Part shown: in pieces, positions 54,286-64,000 of the stretch
Layout of the letters: each line of letters begins with the position of its first letter
How positions within the stretch are numbered: position 1 is the first letter of the stretch
Source: Anastrepha obliqua
Taxonomy: Eukaryota > Arthropoda > Insecta > Diptera > Tephritidae
Direction: 5' to 3'
Assembly: GCF_027943255.1 (NCBI RefSeq)
Contig: NC_072892.1
Coordinates: 159,404,792-159,468,791 of the forward strand
Length of the DNA stretch: 64,000 nucleotides
The notes under the pieces: model-generated
What the model saw: the letters and a program-made list of their open reading frames with translations, nothing else
Told to the model about the DNA's origin: nothing
Database searches by the model: none
Position numbers and translations under genes: made by a program

Positions 54286-54779
54286 CTCCACAAAAACGGT
54301 TGTCGAAAATACGTTCGGGATACACCTAATTTTCTTTCATTTAACTCGAGTTAAGAAGAAAAAAAATCTTTTTCCACACGAATTTGTTTGTTTTAACACG
54401 ATTTTGAATATTTTATGAATTTTTCAATAGAGTGAGATTTTTCGACGCATTTACGAAACGTTTAAATTAGTATCAGGAAAAGCCTCTGAGACTCGGTAGA
54501 TTTGCTTTCGCCGCTTAATAATTTATTTCTTATAATATATTTAATTTATTAAAATGTGTAAGCACAAAATAAATTCTTAAGTGAACTCTACAAAGAATTT
54601 TTAAATATTTTTTCCACCTAATTCTCATTTTACACGAATTTTTTGGGAAAGTATCTATCGTGTAAAAAGAGTAGTAGGTGCACTTTAATGACATTTATTT
54701 TTGATAATGACACCCGAAATATGTCCGCCACGGCTTTCAGTTACAAGATTCATTGGATTAGTCCAAATCTTGACTACTT
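54286..54779. other. Putative Inx3 intron, nothing recognised
   Basis: AT-rich, no gene or repeat signal. Confidence 0.4.
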
Positions 54780-55185
54780 TTATTTGTTTAAAAAAAGAGG
54801 TTGTCTGTAAAGTCGGTTTACTGACGATAGTTTAACGTGATAACGTCATAAGAAAATACTGATTGAATGGTTGCATTTTTCAAAAGAAAATTTTAATTTT
54901 ATTTGTATGATAGATATTTTGTATGGATATAGAGAATGAGGTAACATTAACATAACATAACATAACATAAAATAACATAACATATCAGTCGAACGTGGCC
55001 GTTCGTTTGCTTTGTTTGCTTTGTCGTTCGTTCCGCGCTTTCGCTTGCAGTTCATTCAAGGTAACGGCAATGAGCAAGGTAACGACAAATGAGCAAGGTA
55101 ACACTAATGAGCAAGGTAACGACACATTTTTTCGTGCGTGCAGCCGTTAAATCGAATTATAAGGCGTTATCACGTCAAAACATTT
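54780..55185. mobile_element. Dispersed non-coding repeat, short copy
   Basis: Same ends as 40205-41365: GAGGTTGTCTGTAAAGTCGG, TTTAACGTGATAACGTCAT at the left and CGTTATCACGTCAAAA at the right. It has ATAACATAACATAACATA in place of the long middle, and three GAGCAAGGTAAC units. At about 0.4 kb against 1.16 kb, the middle has been lost or the long copy has grown. Confidence 0.65.
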
Positions 55186-55909
55186 GGTTACGTGCAGAAA
55201 ACACCTGTGGGTATCAGTCTTTAACACATTTTTTGCGGACTTGATGCTTTTGCTCTTGACGTTGAGAAATAAAGGCCACTGTTTAAATATTTGTGTAACA
55301 GTTACCCTATCCATTTACGCAGAAATAAATCTCATAATTTTAATGAAAAATAATAATTAACCGCTGAAGCAATTCAACTGAATTGCACCGATACACTTTT
55401 ACTTTTATCATATTTCTCGTGGTATAAAAGTGCGCCAGCATTTCGGATAATCGTATTCATTTCTTTATTATGCAGAAATCAATGTGAGGATATGATAAAA
55501 ATAATCACATACATACGCACATACACACGTAGGTTGCGAGCTTTAATGTCACTTGAAGCAGTGATTCATGTATTTACTTTAATTACAATAAAACTCAATT
55601 ATTATTCACATACATAAAAATATGATAAATAAGGATGAATTACTGGCGCATAACTCAATTATGTTGAAACTGAAATAAGAGGTATTCATGAAACTAATTA
55701 TTATTTTCATTAATGCGGCATTACATCATCACGGGTAGGATAAATGTAAAGCAGAATGTTCTGACTTTTTGCAAAGGCGTTTGTTCAGTGGGGGAACTAC
55801 GACTCTCTTTGGAGAAACGAGTTTTTTTCAAATCGGATTCAAGTGCTAGAAAATAAATACAATACTAGAATAATTAAGAGTGCCGAAACGTAACACAGGG
55901 TAGTTATTA
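55186..55909. other. Putative Inx3 intron, nothing recognised
   Basis: AT-rich; CATACATACGCACATACACA simple sequence near 55508. Confidence 0.4.
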
Positions 55910-56826
55910 AGCTAAATACACACCAGGCAACCGTTGCAGCAACTCGGCCATGTTGAAGCAACCGTTGCCTCGTGTGTAGCTGTGTTGCCAAATGATTTTC
56001 GTGTTGCTGCAACCGTTGCCTGAAATATCAAATAAATTTGATTTTTGGGATAGGTTGCTGCAACCGTTGCTTCGTGTGTATCATTGTTTACTGCTGTTAC
56101 TCGTTCAGTTCGTTGAACACAAGCAAAGAAGTAGGTTCGTGCGGAGTAAAATATAGTGAAAAAGGAAAAAATGGCAATTGAAAATAATGAAAATTATGTT
56201 AATTTTATTAACGAATATAAAATTTGAGAGAGCTGTGGGATATAAGTAGTGAAAAATATAAAAATAAAAATTTTTTAGAAAAAAAGCATACGAACAATTA
56301 AAAAATGAATACAATAAAATTGATAAAAATTTCAAGTCCGCAAAAGCGTTTCCTGTTGCAAGATACCGCGAAGTTATTGCCAGTCTAATTTCTGCTGATA
56401 TTGCCTCTCTCATTATGGTATCTTGTTTCGTTATTTTGGCCTTTACGAAGTCCAACAATTTTCTAAACAGGGCTTCGTCCATCCTCATGTAATTTTTATA
56501 GTCCGCTGGCTCATTTTCCTTCAGTTCTTTCAGCAGCCTCTCGTTCGAAAATTCGATTTTTTTAAAAGCCAATTTTTGGACCAGATTTTTTTTCTTCCTC
56601 ATTTTCGTACAAAAGTTCGTCAATTATAATAAGAGAAGTAATTTTACGCATTTCGTCGATCATTTAAAAAATTTAATTTTACGTATCTTCCGCTTGTACA
56701 TACCTTTCCTGCACCACAGTTATACACAATACTGAGATTGAAGCAACGGTCGCAACGTGTTTCTTAAACAAAGGCAACACGTTGCTGCAACCGTTGCTTC
56801 AACGGTTGCCTGGTGTGTATTTAGCT
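55910..56826 (-). mobile_element. PIF/Harbinger-derived element, copy 2 (TTA duplication)
   Basis: 917 bases flanked by TTA (55907-55909, 56827-56829). The ends and subterminal GCAACGGTTGC arrays are as in copy 1, in the opposite orientation. The transposase fragment (MRKKKNLVQKLAFKKIEFSN at about 56602 and down, through RYLATGNAFADLKF with S for L before RYLAT) is intact to the join. The MADF fragment (plus strand, from 56171) is frameshifted after NEYK. Confidence 0.9.
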
Positions 56827-56829
56827 TTA

Positions 56830-57494
56830 TGATTTAAAAAGGTCGAGGGCTCACAGTCGTAATCATTTCAATCTCTCTCTCTCACGCATATCAGCTACTT
56901 TTACTGTCAGATCTCTACATTACATTTGTTGGTATTTAAAAATAGGATAATGTATAATATCTTCCTGGTTGACACTCTTGCAGTAATGGAGAGTTTGCAC
57001 TTTTGGCATACAAAGTGCGACTCACCATCTGTTGTCGAATAACAGTCACTCTCCCTGTGCCGCCCAATGCGATCTGTTTCTCACAGCGTCATAGCTTTTA
57101 TGGAGTTGAATCGGTGAATTGTTGAAACAAGTAATGAATCAGTTACGTGAATACTCCTATTACCAACAATCATAGCTAAGTACGACCATCTGACGTATTT
57201 TGAGTATTGGTCGTAGTGAGAGTAATTCTCGAAAATTTTAGTTGAAAAGATCGCGAGTTCAGCTTCGTCAACTCTCTTTACCGAAAGCATTATCGTAATA
57301 AAGCGTTATCGTAACATTTTGGACAAAATTACAAACATTTCAAATAAAAAGTAAAAAATTATAAATTAATATTTATAAACTCCACTCGAGTTGAAAGCTC
57401 TCGTTTACTTAGAGGGTCGAAAAAACCACAAATAATCAACTTTCTATTCGAAATTTCAATTTTTGAGATGAAGCCAAATTAAAGTTGAATTAAA
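56830..57494. other. Putative Inx3 intron, nothing recognised
   Basis: Ordinary AT-rich intron; CTCTCTCTCTC at 56872-56883. Confidence 0.4.
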
Positions 57495-57505
57495 TTCTGC
57501 ATTTG

Positions 57506-58097
57506 CGGCCGCCGTAGCCGAACCGGTTGGAGCGTGGCCGCCATTCTGAGTACGTATAGCCGAATTGCGTCGTAGTTGTGACCAACATTTCAAAGGTATT
57601 ATCTTAAAAAAATTAATGTCATGAATGGTTCTACATAAAATTTATAAAGATTGCCCAATCAATTTGAATTTTCGTTGTTTTATTTCAATTTGAAATCCGA
57701 GACCTCTAAATCGATCACCCTTTATATGGTGATGCATTGAGATTTATTAGCATTATTGATTATGGGTAGGTGGCTATCGTAGCAGGATAAGTTGCTGAGA
57801 TACTACCATTCAGAGTACGAATATTCGAATCTCCTTGCCTGAAACAACAAAATGAAGAAACAACTTTTTCTAATAGCGGTTGCCCCTCGGCAGGCAATGG
57901 CACACCACCGAGTATATTTCTGCCATGAAAAAGCTCTTCAGAAAAAAGTCATTTGCTGTTCGGAGTCTGCTTAAAACTGTAGGTCTCTCCATGTGGGGAA
58001 GAACATAAAGACGCTTTCCACAAATGGAAGAAAAAGCTCGGCCAAACACCTAACAGAAGTGTACGCGTCAATTATTTATTTAGTTATTTTTTTAAAA
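57506..58097 (+). mobile_element. Composite SINE: extra head, spacer, then a full-length diverged SINE
   Basis: A lone tRNA-like head lies at 57506-57565 (CGGCCGCCGTAGCCGAACCG). It is followed by about 200 unrelated bases and then a complete diverged SINE at 57768-58090 (head GTAGGTGGCTATCGTAG, B box TATTCGAATCTCC, CCCTCGGCAGGCAATGGCAC, CCATGAAAAAGCTCTTCAG, GCTCGGCCAAACACCTAACA, tail CGTCAATTATTTATTTAG). TCTGCATTTG flanks the whole block (57496-57505 and 58098-58107). Confidence 0.7.
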
Positions 58098-58107
58098 TCT
58101 GCATTTG

Positions 58108-58772
58108 TAAAAATTTGTTTAATTAAAAATTAGTTTCTGCAATTATACATTTTTTCAACACTCATTAATGGGTTCAGTTCATCAGTTTAAACTACACTAA
58201 ATTTCATTATTATCTTCAAATTCTCCCAATTCACACCACTAAGCAATAATTAGCTCCAGATCATGCACCCTACTACTATTTCACGCGACAATAGGAGTAT
58301 TATAATTATTACTGTTTTACACATTTCATTGATAATCTTAGCGATTACCATAAATGTTTAAGTTATGCATTCTCACAGCTAGACAGTTACAGCCTAAACG
58401 TCACACTGGCAATGTGAGAAAAAAAAAGAAATTAATTATAAATACTCAGCAATTAAATGTAGTCTAGCGCGACTCTTACCCATTGAGCGGCTTCAATTAA
58501 CTGTGCACGCAAATCGGGTGGGCACACACACAAACTTTGCAAATATAGCCGGTTAAGCGCATAAAAGCCGGTGGCAATATGCACGTATGTGTGTATGTAT
58601 GTGACGCGGCTAGCAAATCACGTTAATAAACAAATCAATGAAATTAATGTACACAAATGTCGCAATTCTTTAATTTGTATGCAAAAAGGTTGCGCAATAT
58701 TGTAATTAAATTTAAATACAATTCTTTATTGGTTATTAATTAATGTGTATTTTTTTGTTGTTATTCTTACAG
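58108..58772. other. Putative Inx3 intron, nothing recognised
   Basis: Ordinary intron with TGTATGTATGTGA simple sequence. It ends in the acceptor TTATTCTTACAG. Confidence 0.45.
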
Positions 58773-58906
58773 TTGAAACGCAAAAACAAACAAAGCAAAA
58801 AGAGAGAAAATCACAAGAACTGAGCGACGCACGTTTGGAGGCAAATTAGATACCAGGAAAGGAGATCCGTTGCTTAATTAGTGCTTGAGAGGATTACGGC
58901 AACAAG
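58773..58906 (+). promoter_or_regulatory. Inx3: Inx3 5' UTR part of exon 2
   Basis: The acceptor TTATTCTTACAG ends at 58772. The 134 bases that follow are purine- and AAAC-rich non-coding sequence leading into ATG at 58907, with context CAACAAGATGG. CAAG before ATG is close to the dipteran start consensus. Confidence 0.65.
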
Positions 58907-59069
58907 ATGGCCCTCTTTGGGATGGTCTCAGCCGTTTCCGGCTTTGTGAAAATTCGAAGTCTTTTGGATCGTGCCGTTATCGACAATATGGTTTTTCGCT
59001 GCCACTACAGAATTACCACAGCGATTTTATTTGTTTGCTGTATCATTGTAACGGCGAATAATTTGATTG
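58907..59069 (+). CDS. Inx3: Innexin 3, first coding exon (partial gene)
   Basis: 163 bases give 54 codons plus one base of a Gly codon, donor ATTG|GTGAGT. The protein starts MALFGMVSAVSGFVKIRSLL, then DRAVIDNMVFRCHYRITTAI and LFVCCIIVTANNLIG. This is the innexin N-terminus: a short cytoplasmic segment with the D..VF(R).HY..T element, then the first transmembrane helix. MA.FGMVSAVSGF.KIR and NNLIG pick out Innexin 3 among fly paralogues (ogre, inx2 and shakB have different starts). Innexins form insect gap junctions; fly Inx3 pairs with Inx2 and Inx1, for example in dorsal closure. The extracellular cysteines and later helices lie past the right edge. No plausible second exon is visible before base 64000. 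Confidence 0.93.
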
Positions 59070-61115
59070 GTGAGTAGGAGAAATTGCAAATCAGAAAAAA
59101 AATAAAGAAAATATGCTAGGCACTATATTCGATGAAATAAAATGATGAAGAGGGGAAATTCAAAATTAGTGCGAAAGAATAATAATAAAATATGAAAAAC
59201 AGAAGTGAACTAACTTAAATAAAATAAAATGTATGAAATAATACAAAATAAAATACAATCATTAACGTAAAATAAGCGAGCAAAAGCCAAGAAAAAAATT
59301 TAAATGGAAATAAAATTAAAGGTGAACAATTAATTTATTACGATAAATGAAAAAACTATAGATATTTTAAATTTATATGCTGAAATAATATAAAATAAGG
59401 TATAAAGACAAGAAAATATTAAATAAAAAAAATAAATTATTGATACAAAAATGTAAATAAATTAAGATAAAAATTAAATATATAATATAATAGAGAAGCA
59501 TAGGATACTATATAATAGAAAATAAGATGATGTAATGAAGTGAAATAAAATAAAATAAAAGGAAATTCAATGAAATAATATGACCTAAAAAATAAAAGTA
59601 AAATAAATGAGACGAAATGGAATGCAAGCAAAGAAACAAAAATATGAAAAAAAATTAAATAAATAATTAAGTACAATTTAAAGAAAATAAATAATATGAA
59701 AAAACAAAAACAACAATAAAATAAATGAAACGAAATGGAGAAAACTGAAACAAAATAAAAATACAATTAAAGCCAATTAAATATGTAATGTGAAATGCAA
59801 GAAAAAAAAAATAAAATAAATGAACTGAATTTAAATACATTGAAATTAATTTACATAATATTAAATAAAAATAAATAATTAAAATAAAAAAATAATAATA
59901 ATAAAATGCATAGAAAAAACTATAATAATAAAACTAAATAAAATAAAATTAAATAATTTAAAAATTAAGTAAAACAAAATAAAACCAAATCAAATAATAT
60001 GAAATGAGAAAGAAAACAAATATACAAAATACAATTAAACTAAATTAAATAATATGATATAACAAACAGAAAAACAAAATAGCATAAATGGAATGAAAAA
60101 AATTGAATTAAATTAAATAATATGTCATGACACTTTTGTTCAATCCTTAAGCTCCTAAAGTTTAATTAATTAAAGTTAAACCAAATAAAATGAAAACAAC
60201 CCAAATAATATGAAATAATGAAGAATCGAAAGAAAAAATAAAATAAAATGAAAAATAAAATAATATAAAATGAATAAAAGGGAAAAAATGAAATGCAAAA
60301 ACAAAAATTTAATGAAAAAAATAAATTAAAGAAAGAAAAAAATAAATTAATAAATTAAAACAAAATAAAATGAAACCAAACCAAATAATATGAAATACTA
60401 AAAAATCGAAAGAAAAATCACAATAAAATGAAAAATAAAGTAATATAAAATAAAAAGACAAAGGAAACAATAAAATAAAATGAACAGCAAAAAAAAAAAA
60501 TTATTATAAAAAAAGTAAAATAAAATAAAAAGAAACCAAATTAAATAATATGGAAGGAAAAATCGAAAGAAAAAATAAATAAATTGAATAAAAGAATAAA
60601 TAAACTGAAGTAAAAAAATAAAATAAAACCAAATCAAACAATATGAAATGAAAAAATTAAAAGAAAACCAAATGGAAAAAGAAATAAATTAAAGTAAAAT
60701 AAAATGAAACCAAATAATATAAAAAAAAAAATTAAATGAAAAATACAAGTGAAATGAAAAAATATAAAATAAAAAAGAAAACGATGTGAAATTATGTATA
60801 ATTAAATGAAAATAAAATAAAATGAAATGCAATGAAGGAATATGTAATGAAAAAAAAATTAAATAGAACAAAATTTAATTGAACTGAAAGGAATCGAAAA
60901 ATGTAGTTAAATTAAACCCAATAAAAAAAACTAAGCACCATCAAATAAAAGAAATAAATAAAATTAAATAAAGTTAAATTGAATGAACAAAAAATTAAAT
61001 ACAACGAAATTAAAAAAAAACAAAAATAAAATAAAGTGAAAAGAAAAAAAAGACAACAACAAAAATTAAATTAAAAAAATGAGTACAAAAACAAAATTTC
61101 GAAAAAATTTAATTA
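59070..61115 (+). repeat. AT-rich AAATA/AAATG low-complexity DNA in Inx3 intron
   Basis: From about 59100 the plus strand is almost T- and C-poor. It is dominated by variants of AAATAAAAT and AATAATATGAAATG with irregular 8-14 base spacing, and scarcely any GC. The strand asymmetry (purine run on +) is strong and lasts about 2 kb. Open frames on the minus strand here are poly-Phe/Tyr/Leu artefacts. The same composition resumes after the MITE, at 61624-61860. Confidence 0.75.
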
Positions 61116-61623
61116 TGAATAAGTTCGTGCGGTTTTTTTTGAAATTTGAATTTCGGATCATTCCCATGGCTTTTAAACGTTTGGAAATGGTTGATTGATC
61201 AACTTCCAAAGTTTTTGCAACCTCTTCTTGCGTTTGAGCCGGATCTTGATCGAGCAATTCCTCCAATTCGGTATCCATGAACTTTGGCGGCGCGGCCAAA
61301 ATCACCACTTTTAAAGCGTGCAAACCACTTCTGGCACGTTCGCTCAGCTAGAGCATGCTCACCATAAACTTCCACCAAGATACGATGACTTTCGGCTGCT
61401 TTTTTCTTCATATTAAAGAATTCCCCGCAAAAACACATTATTTGGCACGAAATTCGACATTTTCAAGTGTGGTAAAAATATTGTTGTTTACGCTTCAAAT
61501 AAAAAACTTATACTGACGTTTGTGCCTTACGACAGTAGCTCTCCAATGAATGTTTGGAAATGTGGATCGATGGAATAATAATCAAGTTACGCCATCTGTT
61601 GTAAAACCGCACGAACTTATCCA
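61116..61623 (-). mobile_element. Internally deleted mariner (MITE-like), fourth lineage
   Basis: 508 bases flanked by TA (61114-61115, 61624-61625). Inverted ends are TGAATAAGTTCGTGCGGTTT and TGGATAAGTTCGTGCGGTTT. It keeps only the transposase N-terminus. It lies in the Inx3 intron within AT-rich sequence. Confidence 0.88.
61140..61461 (-). pseudogene. mariner transposase N-terminal remnant (mauritiana-like)
   Basis: The minus strand starts MSNFVPN at 61461. Across frameshifts it gives KKKAAESHRILVEVYGEHAL, AERTCQKWFARFKSGDF and, in the next frame, DTELEELLDQDPAQTQEEVA, KTLEVDQSTISKRLKAMG. This is the paired helix-turn-helix domain as in the mauritiana/Mos1 lineage. The catalytic two-thirds are missing. 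Confidence 0.82.
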
Positions 61624-61883
61624 TAATAAAATTAAATAACGTTAAACTCAACGAAAAAAAAACGAAATAAAATACAAAGAAATGAAAAAAATTAACAAAA
61701 ATAAAATAAAGTGAAAAGAAAAAGATTAGACAACAATAAAAATTAAATAAAAAAATTAGTACAAAAACAAAATTTACATCTTAATCTCAATCAGAAGGTC
61801 AACAAATGAACAAAAAATATATTATTTGTTTCAAATCGCAGGAAACAAAAAAAAAAAACAAATCAACAGTTTCACTGATATTA

Positions 61884-62105
61884 AAAAAACAAAATAATTG
61901 CCGCGTATACTTCTGTTAGGTGTTTGGTCGAGCTCCTCCTTCTATTTGTACCATGCATCTAGATGTCGTTCCACAAATGCAGTGACCTACCGTTTCAAGC
62001 CAACTCCGAACGGCAGATATTTTTTGGTATTTCATCGAAATTCGAAGCTACGTTCTCTCTGAATTCCGAATGGCTTGGCCATTCGTCTACGGCGGCCACC
62101 TTAGG
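61884..62105 (-). mobile_element. SINE with internal deletion and target duplication
   Basis: Minus orientation: head GGTGGCCGCCGTAGACGAAT, B box GCTTCGAATTTC, body reduced (about 70 bases lost between GATATTTTTT and GGTATTTCATCG), tail GCGGCAATTATTTTG. TGATATTA flanks it at 61876-61883 and 62106-62113. Confidence 0.78.
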
Positions 62106-64000
62106 TGATATTACCTTGTATGAATTCGGTTTGTGAATACTCGTCTTTCATATTTTTTAGTTTACTATGTTTCACATCAGAAAAAATAATTTCGGCAAAT
62201 GAAATGTGCATTCTTGCTTAAAATGAATAAAATTTATTTTTTATTTGTAAATACATATGTATACATAATATTCGAGAGCCCGCTAACATTAAAATAATAA
62301 ATCTTTTGGGTTAACTCTAATTCCAGCTGTAGCCAAAAGTCTACCTCTTAAAAAGTCTACCGCTCAATTTTTGATTACAAATCAACAGAACAGCTGGCCT
62401 TTTGCCAGCTATCGGACAACTGTTTCTTTGACAGAGGTGACATTTCAGTTGTCTGAAGTTGATTTGATATTCTGATAGAAGAATTTATTGAAAATTTTGA
62501 AAGTGTAAAGCTTGCACTTCGTTTTTACTTATATTTGCCATATTAAACGACTACGACTTCCCTAAATTAGTATCGCAGCATTGCACGCCGTCTGTGTGAC
62601 CACAATGCAAGTATTAATTATCAAGTGCAGATCCTAAAAACAAAACAAAAAAAAAAAAAATTCGAAATACAATGAAATATTTCTGTACAAAATTACAAAA
62701 GATCGATAACAAAAAGCCAGACTTGTTAGTTGATTACGTCGCTAAGCTCGCAAACAAGGCCGGCCGCTTATAATAGTGTCGCTGTGCATTTGTACGATTT
62801 ATTGTTGCGCGTTGCACTCGGAGACGCGCGTCAAATTTGTGCTAGACAATCAACTTTCACCGCACACCAACGCATATACCTACATACATACATACGTACA
62901 TGTAATTCTTACTTTTTGTTTCGGAGCAATGAACACAACGCCCAAACCTCCCATGATGCCCGCCCGCAATGCCACCTGCCGTGCCTGTCTGCCTGTGAGC
63001 AGCAGTGCAGCGTTGCAGTGCACATTTTAGCTTTCTTACACCTTTTTAAGGTATTGACAGCGCACTTAGCCAAAACGATTAGCCGTTTAGTGAAAATTGA
63101 GTAGCGCACGTTTTTCATGCAATTTTGTTATTTTTCGTTTGAATTTCATTTTGCGAGTTTGCGCAAAAGTGCATATTAGCAGAAGCATTTCAAAAAACAA
63201 AAAAAAATAGCAAATAAAAAATGGGAAACTGGAGTGCGGCGGGTATTTGTGAAAGAGGCTATTGATTTATTGCAACATTGTTTCTGTTTTCAGTTTTTAT
63301 TTATTTCTTTATTTCCACAATTAAAATGTTGTTAAGTGCTGCTTTTGTTAGATTTGTACAAACGCCTGCTTAGCGTGAGTGTGTGTGTTTTATTTTTAAC
63401 TGCTTAGCATGAAAGCTGATACAATATGAGTTTGTAAAATGCAAGTTAACAAAAACAAAAAAAAAAAAAAATTTAAAAAATTAAAAAAAAAAAAATGATA
63501 AAAAAAAAATTAAAAAAGCCAGCTAAATACATTCCTACTTATTATTAGCATTGTTGAACGGCCCGCTTGAGTGAAACCTCGATTTCAGCAATACGTAACT
63601 TGATAAGTCATTTTTTTTTGTCTTACTTTTTTTATTCCTTGCCTTTGTTTCGCTTGTTGTTTCTGTTACTTTTTATGTGCTAATTTCTGTTGACGAATCA
63701 ACGAGTTGTGAGTGTCACGTAAGTGGCCAAAACCACACACTTTTGTGATTTATCTGCTCTTTTCCATTCAACGGGATTTATCACGAATCGAAGCGTGAAT
63801 CATGTAAAGTGAACCCGTTTACGAGGCAAATTTGAAATATCGCTGCTTAGTAATTTTTTCAATAACTACCCAAGCCTTCTAGCTTTATTTGGTCAAGCAA
63901 TGGCCGCACTATAGCCACATGTGGCGTTTGGATAAAACAGAGCTTCTTGCTAGATTAAGTTTAGGTAGCGGTCTCAGAGAGAGATGCAAGAGTACACCAG
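62106..64000. other. Inx3 intron to window edge, nothing recognised
   Basis: A less AT-rich stretch at 62740-63030 (GGCCGGCCGCTTATAATAGT and following) could be an internal promoter or enhancer, but no exon with innexin sequence appears. It includes ATACATACATAC and poly-A runs (63457-63515). Confidence 0.4.

Noticed and set aside
62730..63104. 124-codon plus-strand frame as an Inx3 exon
   Set aside because: No innexin residues (no paired extracellular Cys, no transmembrane pattern) and it overlaps ATACATAC repeats.

Overview
The window is nuclear DNA from a higher dipteran, most likely a tephritid-type fruit fly. It shows short phase-consistent introns with GT-AG ends, AT-rich intergenic DNA and two recognisable fly protein families. 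It also carries a heavy load of mariner, Tc1-like, PIF/Harbinger and non-LTR elements. The species assignment is inference from overall character; the gene calls rest on the protein sequence.

Left half (1-27169, minus strand): eleven consecutive coding exons of a DOCK-family guanine nucleotide exchange factor. They were reconstructed exon by exon with matching splice phases. The protein is closest to the DOCK3/DOCK4 subfamily, so sponge (spg) is a better call than myoblast city. The exons cover the region after the N-terminal SH3/helical part, the DHR1 (C2) domain, the armadillo-like middle and most of the DHR2 GEF domain. The C-terminus runs off the left edge. The SH3-containing N-terminal exons were not found. 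The introns hold at least four different DD34D mariner or Tc1-like remnants, several broken LINEs, and a tandem repeat in the intron between the exons at 23309 and 26389.

Middle (27170-47800): mostly intergenic or long 5' intron, AT-rich and repeat-rich. It holds a GC-rich island (about 29560-30030), inverted-repeat MITE-like elements, a 14-unit array derived from a mariner terminal repeat (about 35290-36115), and an internally deleted PIF/Harbinger element with a TAA target duplication.

Right part (47800-64000, plus strand): a probable 5' UTR exon, then the first coding exon of innexin 3 (Inx3) at 58907-59069. The intron downstream is very AT-rich and the rest of the coding sequence lies beyond the right edge. 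This part also holds a second intact mariner (51115-52400) and a second PIF/Harbinger copy (TTA duplication).

A tRNA-derived SINE family is scattered through the whole window. It has an A box, a B box, a (TTTA)n tail and target-site duplications. One copy has landed in a Tc1-like transposase remnant and was itself hit by a mariner, giving a three-level insertion history near the left edge.
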